DNA of 64,000 bases. Source: Rhineura floridana (Eukaryota; Chordata; Lepidosauria; Squamata; Rhineuridae). The translations under genes were made by a program, and so were the position numbers. The stretch lies in contig NC_084481.1 of the NCBI RefSeq assembly GCF_030035675.1, forward strand, positions 229,430,927 to 229,494,926, given 5' to 3'. Positions 33,203-43,905 of this stretch are shown piece by piece. The notes beneath the pieces are model-generated. The model saw only the letters and a program-made list of their open reading frames with translations, did no database searches and had not been told where the DNA came from. Positions within the stretch are counted from its first letter, which is position 1, and every line of letters starts with the position of its first letter.

Positions 33203-34986
33203 GTTTCTAGTTAAAGGATGTCAAAGGATGAGAAAGTCCTCTGCCAGAGTAGACAATACCAAGTTTGATGAACCAATCTTCTAAGGATGGAAGATTTTTT
33301 TAGCCATTTCAAAACACACACTCTGCCAATGTGTTTCAGGTGTGAGGTGGTCCATCCGATGGCAAGGATGTTCTAGGGAAGGCATGTACTATGACTAGAC
33401 ATCTGCAAAGAATAGCCATAACTGATATTAATAAAGGGAAATCACTACTGGAGGGGATGGGGCATTTCTGCCCCTTCAGGCTGTACCCAGACTACTTTTA
33501 GTGCTGAGCCTATTGTGGAAACACTCTCATTGCATTTTGGACTGGCCTACAACTTTATCTCTCAGATGCATCTGGGGTGGGAAACTGTTTTTCCTGTTTG
33601 GGGCTGAAGAGACTATGCACAGTGCTGATTGCCCATCACAATAAGTTGTTAGGGAGCCATCTTTTCCCTCTCTTATTTCCTCATCCTGTCTTTGAAATTT
33701 CAAAATGCTAATTTAAATAAAGAACCAAATCAACATGCTGTGCTGGAGGTGGAAGACAAAAGAAACATCCCTTTCTGCAGCATGAGAAGAGGTATGAAGA
33801 GAAAGAAGAAATCAGCATTCTATCAGGAAGCTGTGTGCATATTTTGAAAAGTGAGGTGGGGGGAATGAAAGATCACTCTGGAACAGAGAGATCTGCGCCT
33901 ACTTCTGTTTGTAGGTATACCTGTATGAACCTTTATATTTAAGTGTCTGTGAATTGCTATGCTTTACTTAATGTGATTAAAACTAGGAAATCCTTTTTGT
34001 TTTCTTAATCTTTCCATCCATCAGGATAAGAATCTTGTGATTAGTACAAGTAGGTTCCAAAGCACTGTGCTCTCCAGTTCACCTGCACTCTGATAAATCT
34101 GAGTGCGTACAGGCTATCCTAGGTTAGCTCTACATATTTGTGTATGAAGAGCCACTTTATATTAGAAAACTTGTTTTCTCGTGACCAAGAATTTGAACTA
34201 AAATGACTTTGGGGTTCTGAGGAGTTGTTCACATACCATTTCTCCCTTGATATCTGCAAACATAAAATCCAGCAAATTCTTGCTGTTGCTTCTTAAGTGG
34301 GATTTTTCTGATGTAGCTTCTGTAACTGATGACATTTGCAAATAATTAACAAGTTAGATCTTTTTAAATATTCAAATACATGGAAAATTATTTATTTAGA
34401 AAGATTTATAAACTACTTAATCAAAGAACTGTCTAAGCAATGTACACAATAAAATTATAGATAAAATTAAGCTAAAATTTTGAAAAGCTAATTGCATTGA
34501 AATAAATGAAAAAAATTCTTCAAATGAATTTCCCAGGGAGTCAGTGGCAGTGGTTTACTGCATACCTTTCCTAGATGGCCATGCTTGGAATAGTGAGTGT
34601 GTTTGGGAGCCCCCCAGTTGTCTTTATCTTCTCTCTGCCTCTGCTGCGTTCACACCCACCTCCCTGCCTTGCTTCATGAAGAGGAGAGTTAGAGAACCTC
34701 GCTGGGTGGTTGGGAGGCAGCAGGGCCACCAGCCATGGTCCCTGGTGTTGGTCCCAGGGCAGTTGCTCTAGTCCACACTTGAGGGACAACCCTTGTTTGG
34801 GATAAAGAAGAATACTTCTCTGAAGACCCATGACTGCTGTTCATGTACTCTGCACTCTTCATTCTTGCCAAACGTTCAGAACCATTGAATTATGGAACTA
34901 TGTGTCTACATGTTGTATGCTGGATAAAGCCATAGCTAGAAATTCCTTTACTGATTTTGTTTAATGGCTTCTTAGATTTTTATAGG
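33203..34986. other. Intron 1 sequence, mostly unassigned
   Basis: 34,380-34,460 (TTTATTTAGAAAGATTTATA, then AACTACTTAATCAAAGAACT) may be a minus-strand LINE tail. Nothing else is recognised. Confidence 0.4.
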
Positions 34987-35117
34987 AGTATGTGGTGTAG
35001 TTGTTAGTGTTAGACTACAACCTGGGAGACCAAGGTTCGAATCCCCACACAGCCATGAAGCTCACTGGGTGACCTTGGGCCAGTCACTGCCTCTCAGCCT
35101 CAGAGGAAGGCAGTGGT
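34987..35117 (+). repeat. Sauria SINE head and body without Bov-B tail
   Basis: A good tRNA-like head (TGTGGTGTAGTTGTTAGTGT; B box GGTTCGAATCC at 35,034) and body to CTCTCAGCCTCAGAGGAAGG. It stops at GGCAGTGGTAC with no 3' tail, so the right part was deleted after insertion or the copy arose abnormally. Confidence 0.85.
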
Positions 35118-35203
35118 ACTCTTACCTTGACATGCTTTAACTAGAAACATGAGTGCTGGATCTATGGGTCCTCAGTGTTAAATATATTGCAGATCAAAGG
35201 TGA

Positions 35204-35354
35204 TATTCAGTGTTTGGCCTACTCAGAGTAGACCTATTGAAGTTAATAATTGGGTTCATTTATTTAAGTGGGTCTATTCTGAAATTAAATAACCTATGTA
35301 AGTCATGTTTGTTAACTTCAGTAGGTCTCATCTGAGTACGACTAGGGTTGAATA
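35204..35354. repeat. Hairpin MITE-like repeat with ~43-bp inverted ends
   Basis: The left arm (TATTCAGTGTTTGG.., ACTCAGAGTAGACCTATTGA) and right arm (CTTCAGTAGGTCTCATCTGA, GACTAGGGTTGAATA) pair over about 43 nt at roughly 75%. Short non-coding element; superfamily unknown. Confidence 0.65.
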
Positions 35355-36065
35355 CCACCCTATGTTTTTCTTTTCTTTTTCTGTTTGCCAAAGAGCTTCT
35401 TGGTATGCCTTCAAAACATTTCTGTGTTCACAGGAATATATTCAGAACAAATATCTATTGGATAAGAGATCTTCTACAAGAACGTTGTATTGCTGCAGTG
35501 CTACAGTTCCAATGTCCACTTTTTAGTTCCTTTCCCGCTTTTTTATTCTCTTGAAAAAAGAATGCATTCTATTTGCAGTACGGTAAACATCAGATGCAAC
35601 TAATGGGATTTCTTGCTACCCATACAAAAGACACCACTACCTTGTTTTGAGTTCTGTTGGCAAATACAGGCTGGCAAGCTGGCTTCCAGAAGAAGGGATT
35701 TGGATATATGAAGAAAAAACAATTTAATAGTTGTAACTTGCATCTTTTCCCCAACACATTTTAGGTGTCCTATGATTCTCCTTTATTGGCATGTGCAGGG
35801 TTACTTGAGACAGAAGTTCTTACACGTGTAGCTGTGGGTACTTAATTTTATGAACAGATTTGAGAAGAACGCATTCTCCAGCTAATCTTTTACTTTACCT
35901 TTCTCGATCCCTTTCATCTCAGTTCTGCTGAAAATAAAGCTAATGACCGGGTGGTAAGGGGGTTATACAGGAGTCAAGCTGGTCCACGGTACTGCAGTCT
36001 TGAGAGGTTTTCAAACATGAGAGCCCAACTACTTCTGAAAGCTACAGGCAAGAGGAAAAAAAAGA
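35355..36065. other. Intron 1 sequence without recognised features
   Basis: No gene or repeat recognised. Confidence 0.4.
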
Positions 36066-36069
36066 AATC

Positions 36070-36770
36070 AAATACACGGTTATAAGATGGGAGATACTTG
36101 GCTCAGCAATACTATATGGAAGAAGGACCTTGGAATTGTTGATAGCAAGCTGAATATGAGCCAGCAATGTGATATGACTACAAAAAAGGCAAATGCTACT
36201 TTAGGCTGCATTAACAGAAGTATAGTTTCCAAACCGTGTGAAGTACTAGTTCCCCTCTATTCAGCACTGGTTAGGCCTCATCTTGAAGTATGCACGTTAG
36301 GAAGGATGCTGACACACTGGAACAGGTTCAGAGGAGGGCAACAAGGATGAACAGGGAACTGGAAACAAATCTTTGTGAGGAGAGACTGAAAGAACTGGGC
36401 ATGTTTAGCCTTCAGAAGACTAAGGGGAGACATGATAGCACTCTTCAAGTATTTAAAAGGTTGTCACACAGAGGAGGGCCAGGATTTCTTCTTGATCGTC
36501 CCAGAGTGCAGGACACGGAAGAATGGGCTCAAGTTACAGGAAGCCAGATTTCAACTGGACATCAGGAAGAACTTTCTAATGGTTAGTGACAGTGGAGCCA
36601 ATGACCTAAGGAGGTGGTAGGCTTTCCAACACTGGAGGCATTCAAGAGGCAGCTGAACAGCCATCTGTTGGGAATGCTTTGATTTGGATTCCTGCATTGA
36701 GCAGGGGGTTGAACTTGAAGGCCTTATAGGCCCTTTCCAACTCTACTATTATATGTTTCTGTGAAGCAGT
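36070..36770 (+). mobile_element. CR1 LINE, C-terminal ORF2 and 3' end
   Basis: Broken frames encode the CR1 ORF2 C-terminus (KKDLGIVDSKLNMSQQCDM, KANATLGCINRSIVSKPCEV, LVPLYSALVRPHLE, RRATRMNRELETNLCEERLK). The 3' UTR has GGAATGCTTTGATTTGGATT and GGGGGTTGAACTTGAAGG, ending near an octamer-like TTATATGTTTCTGTG. At least two frameshifts. Confidence 0.88.
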
Positions 36771-37094
36771 ATGCAGTGACTGTACTGCTTCCTGTATAAG
36801 CCATCTGTGCAAGATTTTTTGTATGTTAAAGACTTTGTGTGTTTGATTTTCCCTGTAACTAAACTTTAAATCAGTGAGAATGAACAAAAGTAGCTTGTTG
36901 CAATGTGCCCATTTGGTTACTGTACAGGAACGTGGGCATGCTGATTTTCTATTTCTAAAGAAATGTGGGGGGAGGTGAGTGGGAGGATTGGCTTTGTTCC
37001 GAAATTGGCAGGTTTCCTTCTGAATATACAAGCATCCAAAGAAGGTGGTGAGTAAGGCATCACTTGAATGCAGTATTCTCCCCTCCTTTGCATA
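36771..37094. other. Unassigned intron 1 sequence
   Basis: No gene or repeat recognised. Confidence 0.4.
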
Positions 37095-37402
37095 AGGTAT
37101 GTCTGTCTCCATCACTATTAACTTTTCAGGAGGAATTTGGAAATATTCCTGTTTACACAGGCATTTGATGGCTGAAGGAACTGTTCCTGGCAACCTGAAG
37201 GTCACTGATGAAAGAATGTTTTAAGCTCTGTTTTACAGTATTTTTTAAACTATATTTTAGAATGGTTTTTCATGATAATTGTGTTTTGGAATGTTTTAAC
37301 TCTTTTTAGTATGTTTTTCTTTTTCTTGTTAAACTGGTTTGTTTATGTTTGCTGCCCTGGGCTCCTTCAGGAGGAAGGGTGGGATATAAATTTGATAAAT
37401 AA
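37095..37402 (+). mobile_element. L2-clade LINE 3' end
   Basis: Same subfamily as 6,136-6,724: TATGTCTGTCTCCATCACTA, CAGGCATTTGATGGCTGAAG, then CTGCCCTGGGCTCCTTCAGG and GGGTGGGATATAAATTTGA. 5'-truncated, with a short tail. Confidence 0.8.
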
Positions 37403-38390
37403 TTCCATGTAAAAGGGCAAAAATAATGAATTATGCATCAGATCTTTCCTATAGCAGCCCACAACTTAAGTTTTAGTAGTGGACAAACATTCTTATGGTT
37501 AACATGTTTCTTTACCCCAACAATTCTATAGGCACCAAACACTGCTGCAGTTCAGTCTCCATTGACTTTCAAGTCTGTCCTGCGATGAACGGAGGATGTG
37601 TGGGATTGTATAGCAGCAGCGCTTGTTGATTACCCAAGCACTTATATTCCTTGTAGTATGCAAAATGAAATTGCTTACTTCCTTTTATAATGACACAAAT
37701 ATTGCATTTACTTACTGGTTTTTGGATTAATACTGGTTTATTCTAAAACACCATAGGAAACCTGTCCTTCCCTAAAACGGGCCAAATAAGATGGGTAGGT
37801 GAATCCTACCATATCAAACTGTCAGTCTTCAAGGTTTTTGTTTTCAATGAGATGCTCAGATTAGCTTCATGGCTATGGCAGAATAATCAGATAGGAAAAA
37901 CAATGGCTTCTTTGAGAGCAGGCCCAGAATTTAGAAACAGCATATAAACTTCGCATTTCCACAGGTTTTATTACAGGAATACTTCTATTGTTTTTAAGTC
38001 TCTCTAATGTAAGTAAACATAGTTTCATTGGAGGTATGAGAAGCATAGGTTATACTGTAAAACAAGAATCACACAGGTTCTTCTCCTTGGCTTCACTTGT
38101 CTCCATAAACCTACAGCCATACAAAAAATCTGTATGTGGCTTTGTCTCTGGATGTAGTGTTGAACAAATAAAAAGCATGGAAGCACACTGAATCCACATT
38201 TTATGTACTTCTATTAACCAGTATTCTGAAAAGCCAGCACCACATTTTTAGTTGTCATTCCTGCACAGAACTGCTTAAAAAAGTTTTCAGATTTCCCGGA
38301 CCAGCACCACGTTTTTAGGTCACTGATGTTCTTTCCAGCTCTTGTATGTAGGTTTTGTTCTAGTGATGGCATGGTGAGTGGCAGTAAGAA
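37403..38390. other. Intron 1 sequence without recognised features
   Basis: No gene or repeat recognised. CAGCACCACATTTTTAG occurs twice in similar form (about 38,237 and 38,303), a small local repeat. Confidence 0.4.
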
Positions 38391-38577
38391 CACAGGAAGC
38401 TGCCTTATACAGAGTCAGACCATTGGCCCATCTAGCTTAATACTGTGTATTCTAACTGGGATAGTTTCCCCCCCAGGATATCAGACAGTGGTCTCTCCTA
38501 GCCCTACAGATGCTGAGGATTGAGCCTGCTGCCTTCTGCATGCAGAGCTGATGCTCTACCACTGAGCTACAGCATTT
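38391..38577 (-). repeat. tRNA-derived SINE (same family as 553-731)
   Basis: Minus strand. The 3' end is at the left (AACACAGGAAGCTGCCTTAT, AGTCAGACCATTGGCCCATC). The tRNA-like head is at the right: the complement gives GTAGCTCAGTGGTAGAGCAT (A box) and CAGGCTCAATCCTCAGCATC (B-box region). Confidence 0.8.
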
Positions 38578-39371
38578 ACTAATGCCTCTAAAGATAAAGG
38601 AAGGGGGTTAAAATGCACCTGAAATAATAATGAACACATTCCTGGTAGTTAAATGCACACCATGTAATCTTGCATTGTCCAGAAGGTGAACAGACTGGGG
38701 TTCAACTAAGCTTTGGAAAAAATGTTTTAGAGTTGGGAAACAAGCCTTGAGTGCTCCTTTTTTCATACTCACCATTTGTGTATAGTGCTCATAAACGGAG
38801 AGATTGCCATCAGGACTGCTTCTAATCTTACATTTTGAAGAGAGAATAGTCTAATGCATGATATCCCATTTTTGGAGCTATGGGAAAATGTAATATGAGG
38901 CAGTAAAAGATCTGTGTCTAACCTACATGTGACAAGACACCAGAAGCAGGTCGTCTTTTTCCAGAGCTTAATACTTGTAATATCCATGTACTTGATGTTT
39001 ACTAACTTACATCCCTTCACTTGTGGTGTTGTATGTCCCTAGGCTACTAGTGGAGACAATGATGAAGGAACATAGTGAATAGGTGGCTGTTCAGGCTTCA
39101 GGTTGCTTAGGCCTTCATGTTAAAACCATAGCTTGAATTGTGCTGCCTCAGCTTGAAAAAGCAAGTTCAAGTCTCAAACATTATTCTTCTGTCTCTTTAA
39201 GGATAATAAAATGGCATAGGTTAGGTTCACACAATACATGTTCATGGTTGTATGTGCAGTCACGGCTTATCAGGAACAGTGATCAGCCTGATATTATGTA
39301 ATGATTCCAAACTAATGGCAAGGAATGATCTTACCTGCTGGTAGAATAATTCCACTGAGTAGGCCTTCCAG
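38578..39371. other. Intron 1 sequence without recognised features
   Basis: No gene or repeat recognised. Confidence 0.4.
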
Positions 39372-39890
39372 TTTACTAAGCTACTGATGATATTTATCCA
39401 ATTTATAAGTTGCTTACCACATAAGGAGTCTCCAAGCGACTTACAACATCATAGGACCATCAGGGAAAACTTCCTGGGCAGCTGGACAGCCATCTGTTGG
39501 GAATGCTTTGATTTGGATTCCTGCATTGAGGAGGGGGTTGGACTTGATGGCTTTATAGGTCCCTTCCAACTCTACTATTCTATGATTCTATGAAACATAA
39601 CAAAATAGAAAAGAGCGATATATTACCATAAAAACATAGCAGCAAAGTCACCAGCAAAAATATATAATCAATAAACAGAATCTTAATCTTATCAAATGCA
39701 TGGGAGAAGACAGATTTTTTTTTACCTGTCACACAAAGGATGTTAATAATAGCACCAGACAGACCTCACTGGAGAGACCATTCCACAAGTGGAGAATAAG
39801 GCCCTCTTCCTTTTTGCCATCTTCCGAATCTCCCTTCAGAGGGGGCACCTAGAGGGAGGGCCTTGCATGAAGACTAAAGGGTAGGTTCAT
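39372..39890 (-). mobile_element. L2-like LINE 3' region interrupted by CR1
   Basis: 39,372-39,448 reads as a reversed LINE tail (ATTTATAAGTTGCTTACCAC, TCTCCAAGCGACTTACAACA). After the CR1 insertion it resumes with ACATAACAAAATAGAAAAG and continues to about 39,890 (ACTGGAGAGACCATTCCACA, AAGTGGAGAATAAGGCCCTC, GGGGCACCTAGAGGGAGGGC), similar to reversed L2 C-terminal coding sequence. Confidence 0.55.
39449..39594 (+). mobile_element. CR1 LINE 3' end with ATTCTATG tail
   Basis: CAGCTGGACAGCCATCTGTT, GGGAATGCTTTGATTTGGAT, GGGTTGGACTTGATGGC and the terminal ACTATTCTATGATTCTATGA. It inserted into an older L2-like sequence. Confidence 0.88.
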
Positions 39891-40062
39891 ATTGGGAAAG
39901 GCACATCAAAATATATTGAATTACTAATAAGACTGCACTAATGAGTGCAATTGTCAGCATCTTGATTCCAGGTTCTGGCTGATTTTCATTTTCAAGTGGA
40001 GAATCTGATGCACATGTCAGTTGCCCTGTCCAGATCTGGTGTTCTTTCTGACCTAAGTGATT
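39891..40062. other. Unassigned intron 1 sequence
   Basis: No gene recognised; may be flank or internal edge of the LTR-like element to the right. Confidence 0.35.
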
Positions 40063-40480
40063 GAACAGGGACAGGTTGCGAGAGGGAGTTTTGTAGTTTG
40101 TTTGACTGGGGGTCCTTGAGGGAATTGAAGACACAGGCTTGCAGCAAAAAGGTAGGCCTTTATTGGATGACAAATGTACGCTTGGTCAGTCTCCCTCTGA
40201 GTGCGTGGAGAACTTCCCAATGGCACTGGTTGCCTGCAGTTTTTATACACTTCAGGACAAAGAAATTAGCATTAATGAATCAGGAGCTTACATATCAGTA
40301 TTACCTAGGCATTACAGTATTATATAGGCATTGCATAGACATTGCATTGGCATTGCATTATGTTCTAGTCAATTTGGCAATGTTTAAAACTTCACATTCC
40401 AGGACATTTTTGCCATGAGCTGAGTACTCCAGCTGAGCACTTTAGTTAATACAATCCTTCCTACATTTTGGAGAGTACAC
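40063..40480 (-). mobile_element. Probable solo LTR (retrovirus-like), limits uncertain
   Basis: On the minus strand the parts of a retroviral-type LTR appear in order. A TATAAAA box (complement of 40,241-40,247) lies about 76 nt before an AATAAA signal (complement of 40,159-40,164). A C-rich U5-like stretch follows toward 40,063. I see no internal genes, so it looks like a solo LTR fossil. Ends and target duplication could not be fixed; the U3 part may extend right to about 40,800. Family undetermined. Confidence 0.55.
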
Positions 40481-41495
40481 AGAGGTTCAGTGTCTGTTCA
40501 GTGTTATCTTGTAGAGTTCTAGCTGTTCCATACAAACCAAAACAGTCAGGGAAGATAGCTCCAAGAAGAAAAGGGTTCTGGCTGGCTACTAAACTTATTA
40601 AAATGTTATATTCTTTTATAGCTTTATAAAAGAATATATTCTGCCTATTGTTTGAAAATAAAAATTCCCCATCAGTTGCGCTCTCTAGTATACAGAGGTG
40701 AGTGAAGTTCAGAGTTCTGCGGACAGACTCCACAGAGTCTGTTTAGGTCTTTTGCATATACTTGTATTGTAGATGTTAAAACCTGACAGGCACGATCCAT
40801 GGCATAAGAGGAGCAGCACCTGTGCATGAAGGGGAGATTCCCTTATGCTTAATAGAGATCTGATTCCCCTACTTGCATGTAAGCATGTAGCTTGCAGTGG
40901 TAGCATGCATGGCGCCCAAAGCTTGTGTTCCAGATAATTTGTTTTTAAAATATGAATGCTTATGAAGGTTCCTCAACAAAAGGCTTAAAGTAGTTATTGC
41001 CAAAGCATGGATAACACAGATAGTCAGCAAAGTAATGTAGCTCAGATGCTGGAGTACCTTATTGATGTGGACTGGCCAAGACCATTACCTTTTATTCTGT
41101 GAATAACCTTCTGTGTTTACCATGCTTATCAGTTGCCTTCTACATACTCTCTTCCCTCTCTATAATTAACCAAGATGGGGAGCACCATTCTCCAGATTGT
41201 AGCTTCCTGTTGTGTGAGCAGAGCCCTGCCAGGGTAGTTCAGTTAAATGGTCTTAAATCCCATCTTCTCTGCTGTTTTTTCTACCACTCGTAGAGAGGCC
41301 AGAAAGGCTATATTTCCTATAGCAATCCCATCTTGGGGATGTGTGCATTCATAATATCAGAAACATGGTTGTAGAGCTGTTGTGCTCAATGATATTTGGT
41401 GAATTTCTTGTGTGATGGCCCCCTTCAGACCATGCTTTTAAAACCTTGTCTTAATTTTTGAATTAATTGATTCCTTTTACATAGTCCTTTCAGAG
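40481..41495. other. Intron 1 sequence without recognised features
   Basis: Possibly the U3 side of the LTR-like element up to about 40,800. Otherwise nothing recognised. Confidence 0.35.
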
Positions 41496-41650
41496 CAGGG
41501 TCATAGCTCAGTGGCAGAGCAACTGCTTTGCATGCAGAAGGTCCCAGATTCAGTCCCTGGCACCTCAAGTTAGAATGGGAGGGATGCCTGCCTGAAACTC
41601 TGGAGAGCTGCTGCCAGTCAGTGTAGACAATACTGAGATAATCCAAGGGT
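41496..41650 (+). repeat. tRNA-derived SINE with intact A and B boxes
   Basis: A box TAGCTCAGTGG at 41,504-41,514 and B box AGATTCAGTCC at about 41,547-41,557, spaced as in a Pol III type 2 promoter. The body matches 553-731 (TGCCTGAAACTCTGGAGAGC, GTAGACAATACTGAG). The 3' end is lost where L2 sequence begins. Confidence 0.82.
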
Positions 41651-41654
41651 CTGC

Positions 41655-42545
41655 TACATATCCTGGTCCTGCGTTGTTGAGAGCTTTAAATGTCAATAAC
41701 AAAACCTTGAACTTGGCTAATAGGCAGCCAGCAGGGCCGGTTCTAAAAGGTGGCCAGGTGGGGCACTGGCCCGATGGCCCCTGGAGCTACAGGGGCCCCC
41801 ACAGCCACCCCTCCACTCCCCTTCCGTGGTCCGTGCCCCCCCACCTACCTGTGTGCTGTCTTTTACCATTGCCCTTAACGAAGATGGCGGCCGCGGTTTC
41901 CCTAAGGTACTGAAGCCCCTGCCACCATCTTAGTTGATGGCAGAGATGCGCGTGCATAGCACACATGTGTGCCATCAACAAAGATGGCAGCGGAGGCGTC
42001 ATCCCATTAGGGAAACTGCGGCGGCCATCTTCGTTAAGGGCAATAGTAAAAGACAGCAGACAGGTGTGGGTGTGGGTGTGGGTGGGCACATGTGTGTGTG
42101 CGTGCGTGTGCATGCATACACACACTCCAGGGCCGAGGGCAAGCTGATGCCCAAGGGCCCTGGCATTCCTGGAACCGGCCCTGGCAGCCAGCACAGATCT
42201 TTCAATCCAGTGTAATATTTGTAAAGCTGGATATTCCTCTAGCAACTACATTTTCTACTAGTTGCAGGTGCAAAAGTATCCCTACATACAGTGCATATTA
42301 TAGTAATTGAATCATGAGGTTACCAATGTGTGGACATCCATGGCAAAGCTGTTCCTGTCAAGGAATGGTTGTAGTTGGTGCGCTAAACGGAAGTGAATAA
42401 TGTACTCTCTGTGTTGTGTTATCAGCTGGCAAGGTAGCCGCTTCCATGTGTTGTCAAAGGACATTAATTTAGAGGAATGGCTAGCACTCCTGCCTGTTCC
42501 AAGTTTATACCGGCAAGGCCGGCACCCTTGCCAGTGAATGCGCAG
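41655..42545 (-). mobile_element. L2-type LINE fragment interrupted by a hAT element
   Basis: The left part (GAGAGCTTTAAATGTCAATA, ACCTTGAACTTGGC) and right part (TTTCAATCCAGTGTAATATT, GGTTACCAATGTGTGGACAT) correspond to 32,165-32,300 of the L2 inserted at 31,707. It is strongly decayed. Confidence 0.7.
41732..42183. mobile_element. Non-autonomous hAT transposon with nested inverted repeats
   Basis: Terminal repeats CAGGGCCGGTTC at the left and GAACCGGCCCTG-like (GGAACCGGCCCTG) at the right. Perfect 8-bp duplications GCAGCCAG at 41,724-41,731 and 42,184-42,191. Inside, 41,860-41,908 and 42,003-42,054 are inverted copies (TTGCCCTTAACGAAGATGGC against GCCATCTTCGTTAAGGGCAA), enclosing a second palindrome around 41,928-41,989. 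A GT microsatellite follows at 42,062-42,120. Non-coding. Confidence 0.9.
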
Positions 42546-42582
42546 AGTTGAGGGTTCTTGCTTTCTCCCTTCTTCCATGTTG

Positions 42583-42947
42583 TTGTTGTGATGTTGTTAT
42601 GTGCCTTCAAGTCGATTACGACTTATGGCGACCCTATGAATCAGCGACCTCCAAGAGCATCTGTCATGAACCACCCTGTTCAGATCTTGTAAGTTCAAGT
42701 CTGTGGCTTCCTTTATGGAATCAATCCATCTCTTGTTTGGCCTTCCTCTTTTTCTACTCCCTTCTGTTTTTCCCAGCATGATTTTCTTTTCTAGTGAATC
42801 ATGTCTTCTCATGATGTGTCCAAAGTATGATAACCTCAGTTTCATCATTTTAGCTTCTAGTGACAGTTCTGGTTTAATTTGTTCTAACACCCAATTATTT
42901 GTCTTTTTTGCAGTCCGTGGTATGTGCAAAGCTCTCCTCTAGCACCA
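42583..42947 (-). mobile_element. Bov-B LINE 3' end
   Basis: Minus strand. The 3' tail at the left (ATGTGCCTTCAAGTCGATTA) leads into an open frame of about 110 codons: TNNWVLEQIKPELSLEAKMM, RLSYFGHIMRRHDSLEK, SRKRGRPNKRWIDSIKEATD. It ends at 42,947 at the codons for the ALRIPWT-type motif, where other sequence begins. Confidence 0.9.
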
Positions 42948-43160
42948 CATTTTTCTTTAAATTCTTTTTATTGATCTTTTGTTATTATACAAAAATTTAA
43001 CATAAATAATGTAACAATATAAAAGTAAACCTAATCCCCTCCTCCCTCCCTAGAGCCATTACTTATGATATTGATCTAGCGTATATGCAAAGCTGTAGCA
43101 ATAAAAAGGTAAGTATTAATATACAGGTGAGTATTCTGAAGCTTGAATATTTAGTATAAC
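42948..43160 (-). mobile_element. Probable LINE 3' UTR (L1-like), inserted or captured
   Basis: TTCTTTAAATTCTTTTTATT and TGTTATTATACAAAAATTTA, then a C/T-rich CCTCCTCCCTCCC block, resemble a reversed A-rich L1 3' end. It lies between two Bov-B pieces. Assignment is tentative. Confidence 0.45.
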
Positions 43161-43162
43161 AT

Positions 43163-43423
43163 AACCAAACTGGAGACAATATTCAAGAAATCAGAAGAAG
43201 GCTAGGACTGGGGAGAGCAGCTATGAGAACACTAGAAAAGGTCCTCAAATGCAAAGATGTATCACTGAACACCAAAGTCAGGATCATTCAGACCATGGTA
43301 TTCCTGATCTCTAATGTATAGATGTGAAAGTTGGACAATGAAAAAAGCGGATAAGAGAAAAATCAACTCATTTGAAATGTGGTGGTGGAAGAGAGCTTTG
43401 CGCATACCATGGACTTCTCCATC
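43163..43423 (+). mobile_element. Bov-B LINE segment, inverted relative to its neighbours
   Basis: Plus-strand sequence matching 52,945-53,180: EIRRRLGLGRAAMRTLEKVL, KCKDVSLNTKVRIIQTMVF, with a frameshift after it. It ends at AGCTTTGCGCATACCATGGA, exactly the codons at which the minus-strand piece 42,583-42,947 also ends. Confidence 0.85.
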
Positions 43424-43905
43424 TTCTGTTTCCAATTATATAATCAATTTGATTCCTATATTGACCATCTGGTGATGTTCATGTGTACAGTCGTCTTTTC
43501 GGTTGCTCAAAAAATGTGTTTGCAAGAAACAAATCATTGCCTTCACAGAATTCAGTAAGTCTTTCTCCTGCTTCATTTCTGTCACCTAAGCCCCATTTCC
43601 CCACAATACCTAGTTCTTCTCTGTTCCCTACTTTTGCATTCCAGTCCCCCACGAGTATCATCATATCTTGTTTTGGTGTGTGATTAATTTCCTCCTGAAC
43701 TTCTGCGTAAAATCTCTCCAATTCTTCTTCTTCTGCGTTTGAGGTTGGAGCATAGACTTGGATGATGGTTATGCTAATAGGTTTCCCATTTAATCTCATT
43801 GATATCACTTGCTCAGACCTTGCGTTGTAGCTCCTAATTGCTTTTGGTATCCTTCTTCCATATCTGCATAGAATCCTTCTATGTCAAACGTTAGTTCACC
43901 TAAGC
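43424..43905 (-). mobile_element. Bov-B LINE endonuclease segment
   Basis: The minus-strand frame (43,479-43,808) encodes part of the AP endonuclease: ISMRLNGKPISITIIQVYAP, then MMILVGDWNAKVG, where G-D-x-N-A is the conserved catalytic motif, and DLFLANTFFEQPKRRLYTW. It continues to about 43,905 with decay. Confidence 0.88.

Noticed and set aside
36642-37205. 187-codon minus-strand frame
   Set aside because: Lies antisense to the end of a CR1 copy and the start of an L2 copy; chance frame.
41496-41570. A true tRNA gene
   Set aside because: A and B boxes are present but the sequence cannot fold into a full cloverleaf with a matched acceptor stem, and the body matches a SINE family.
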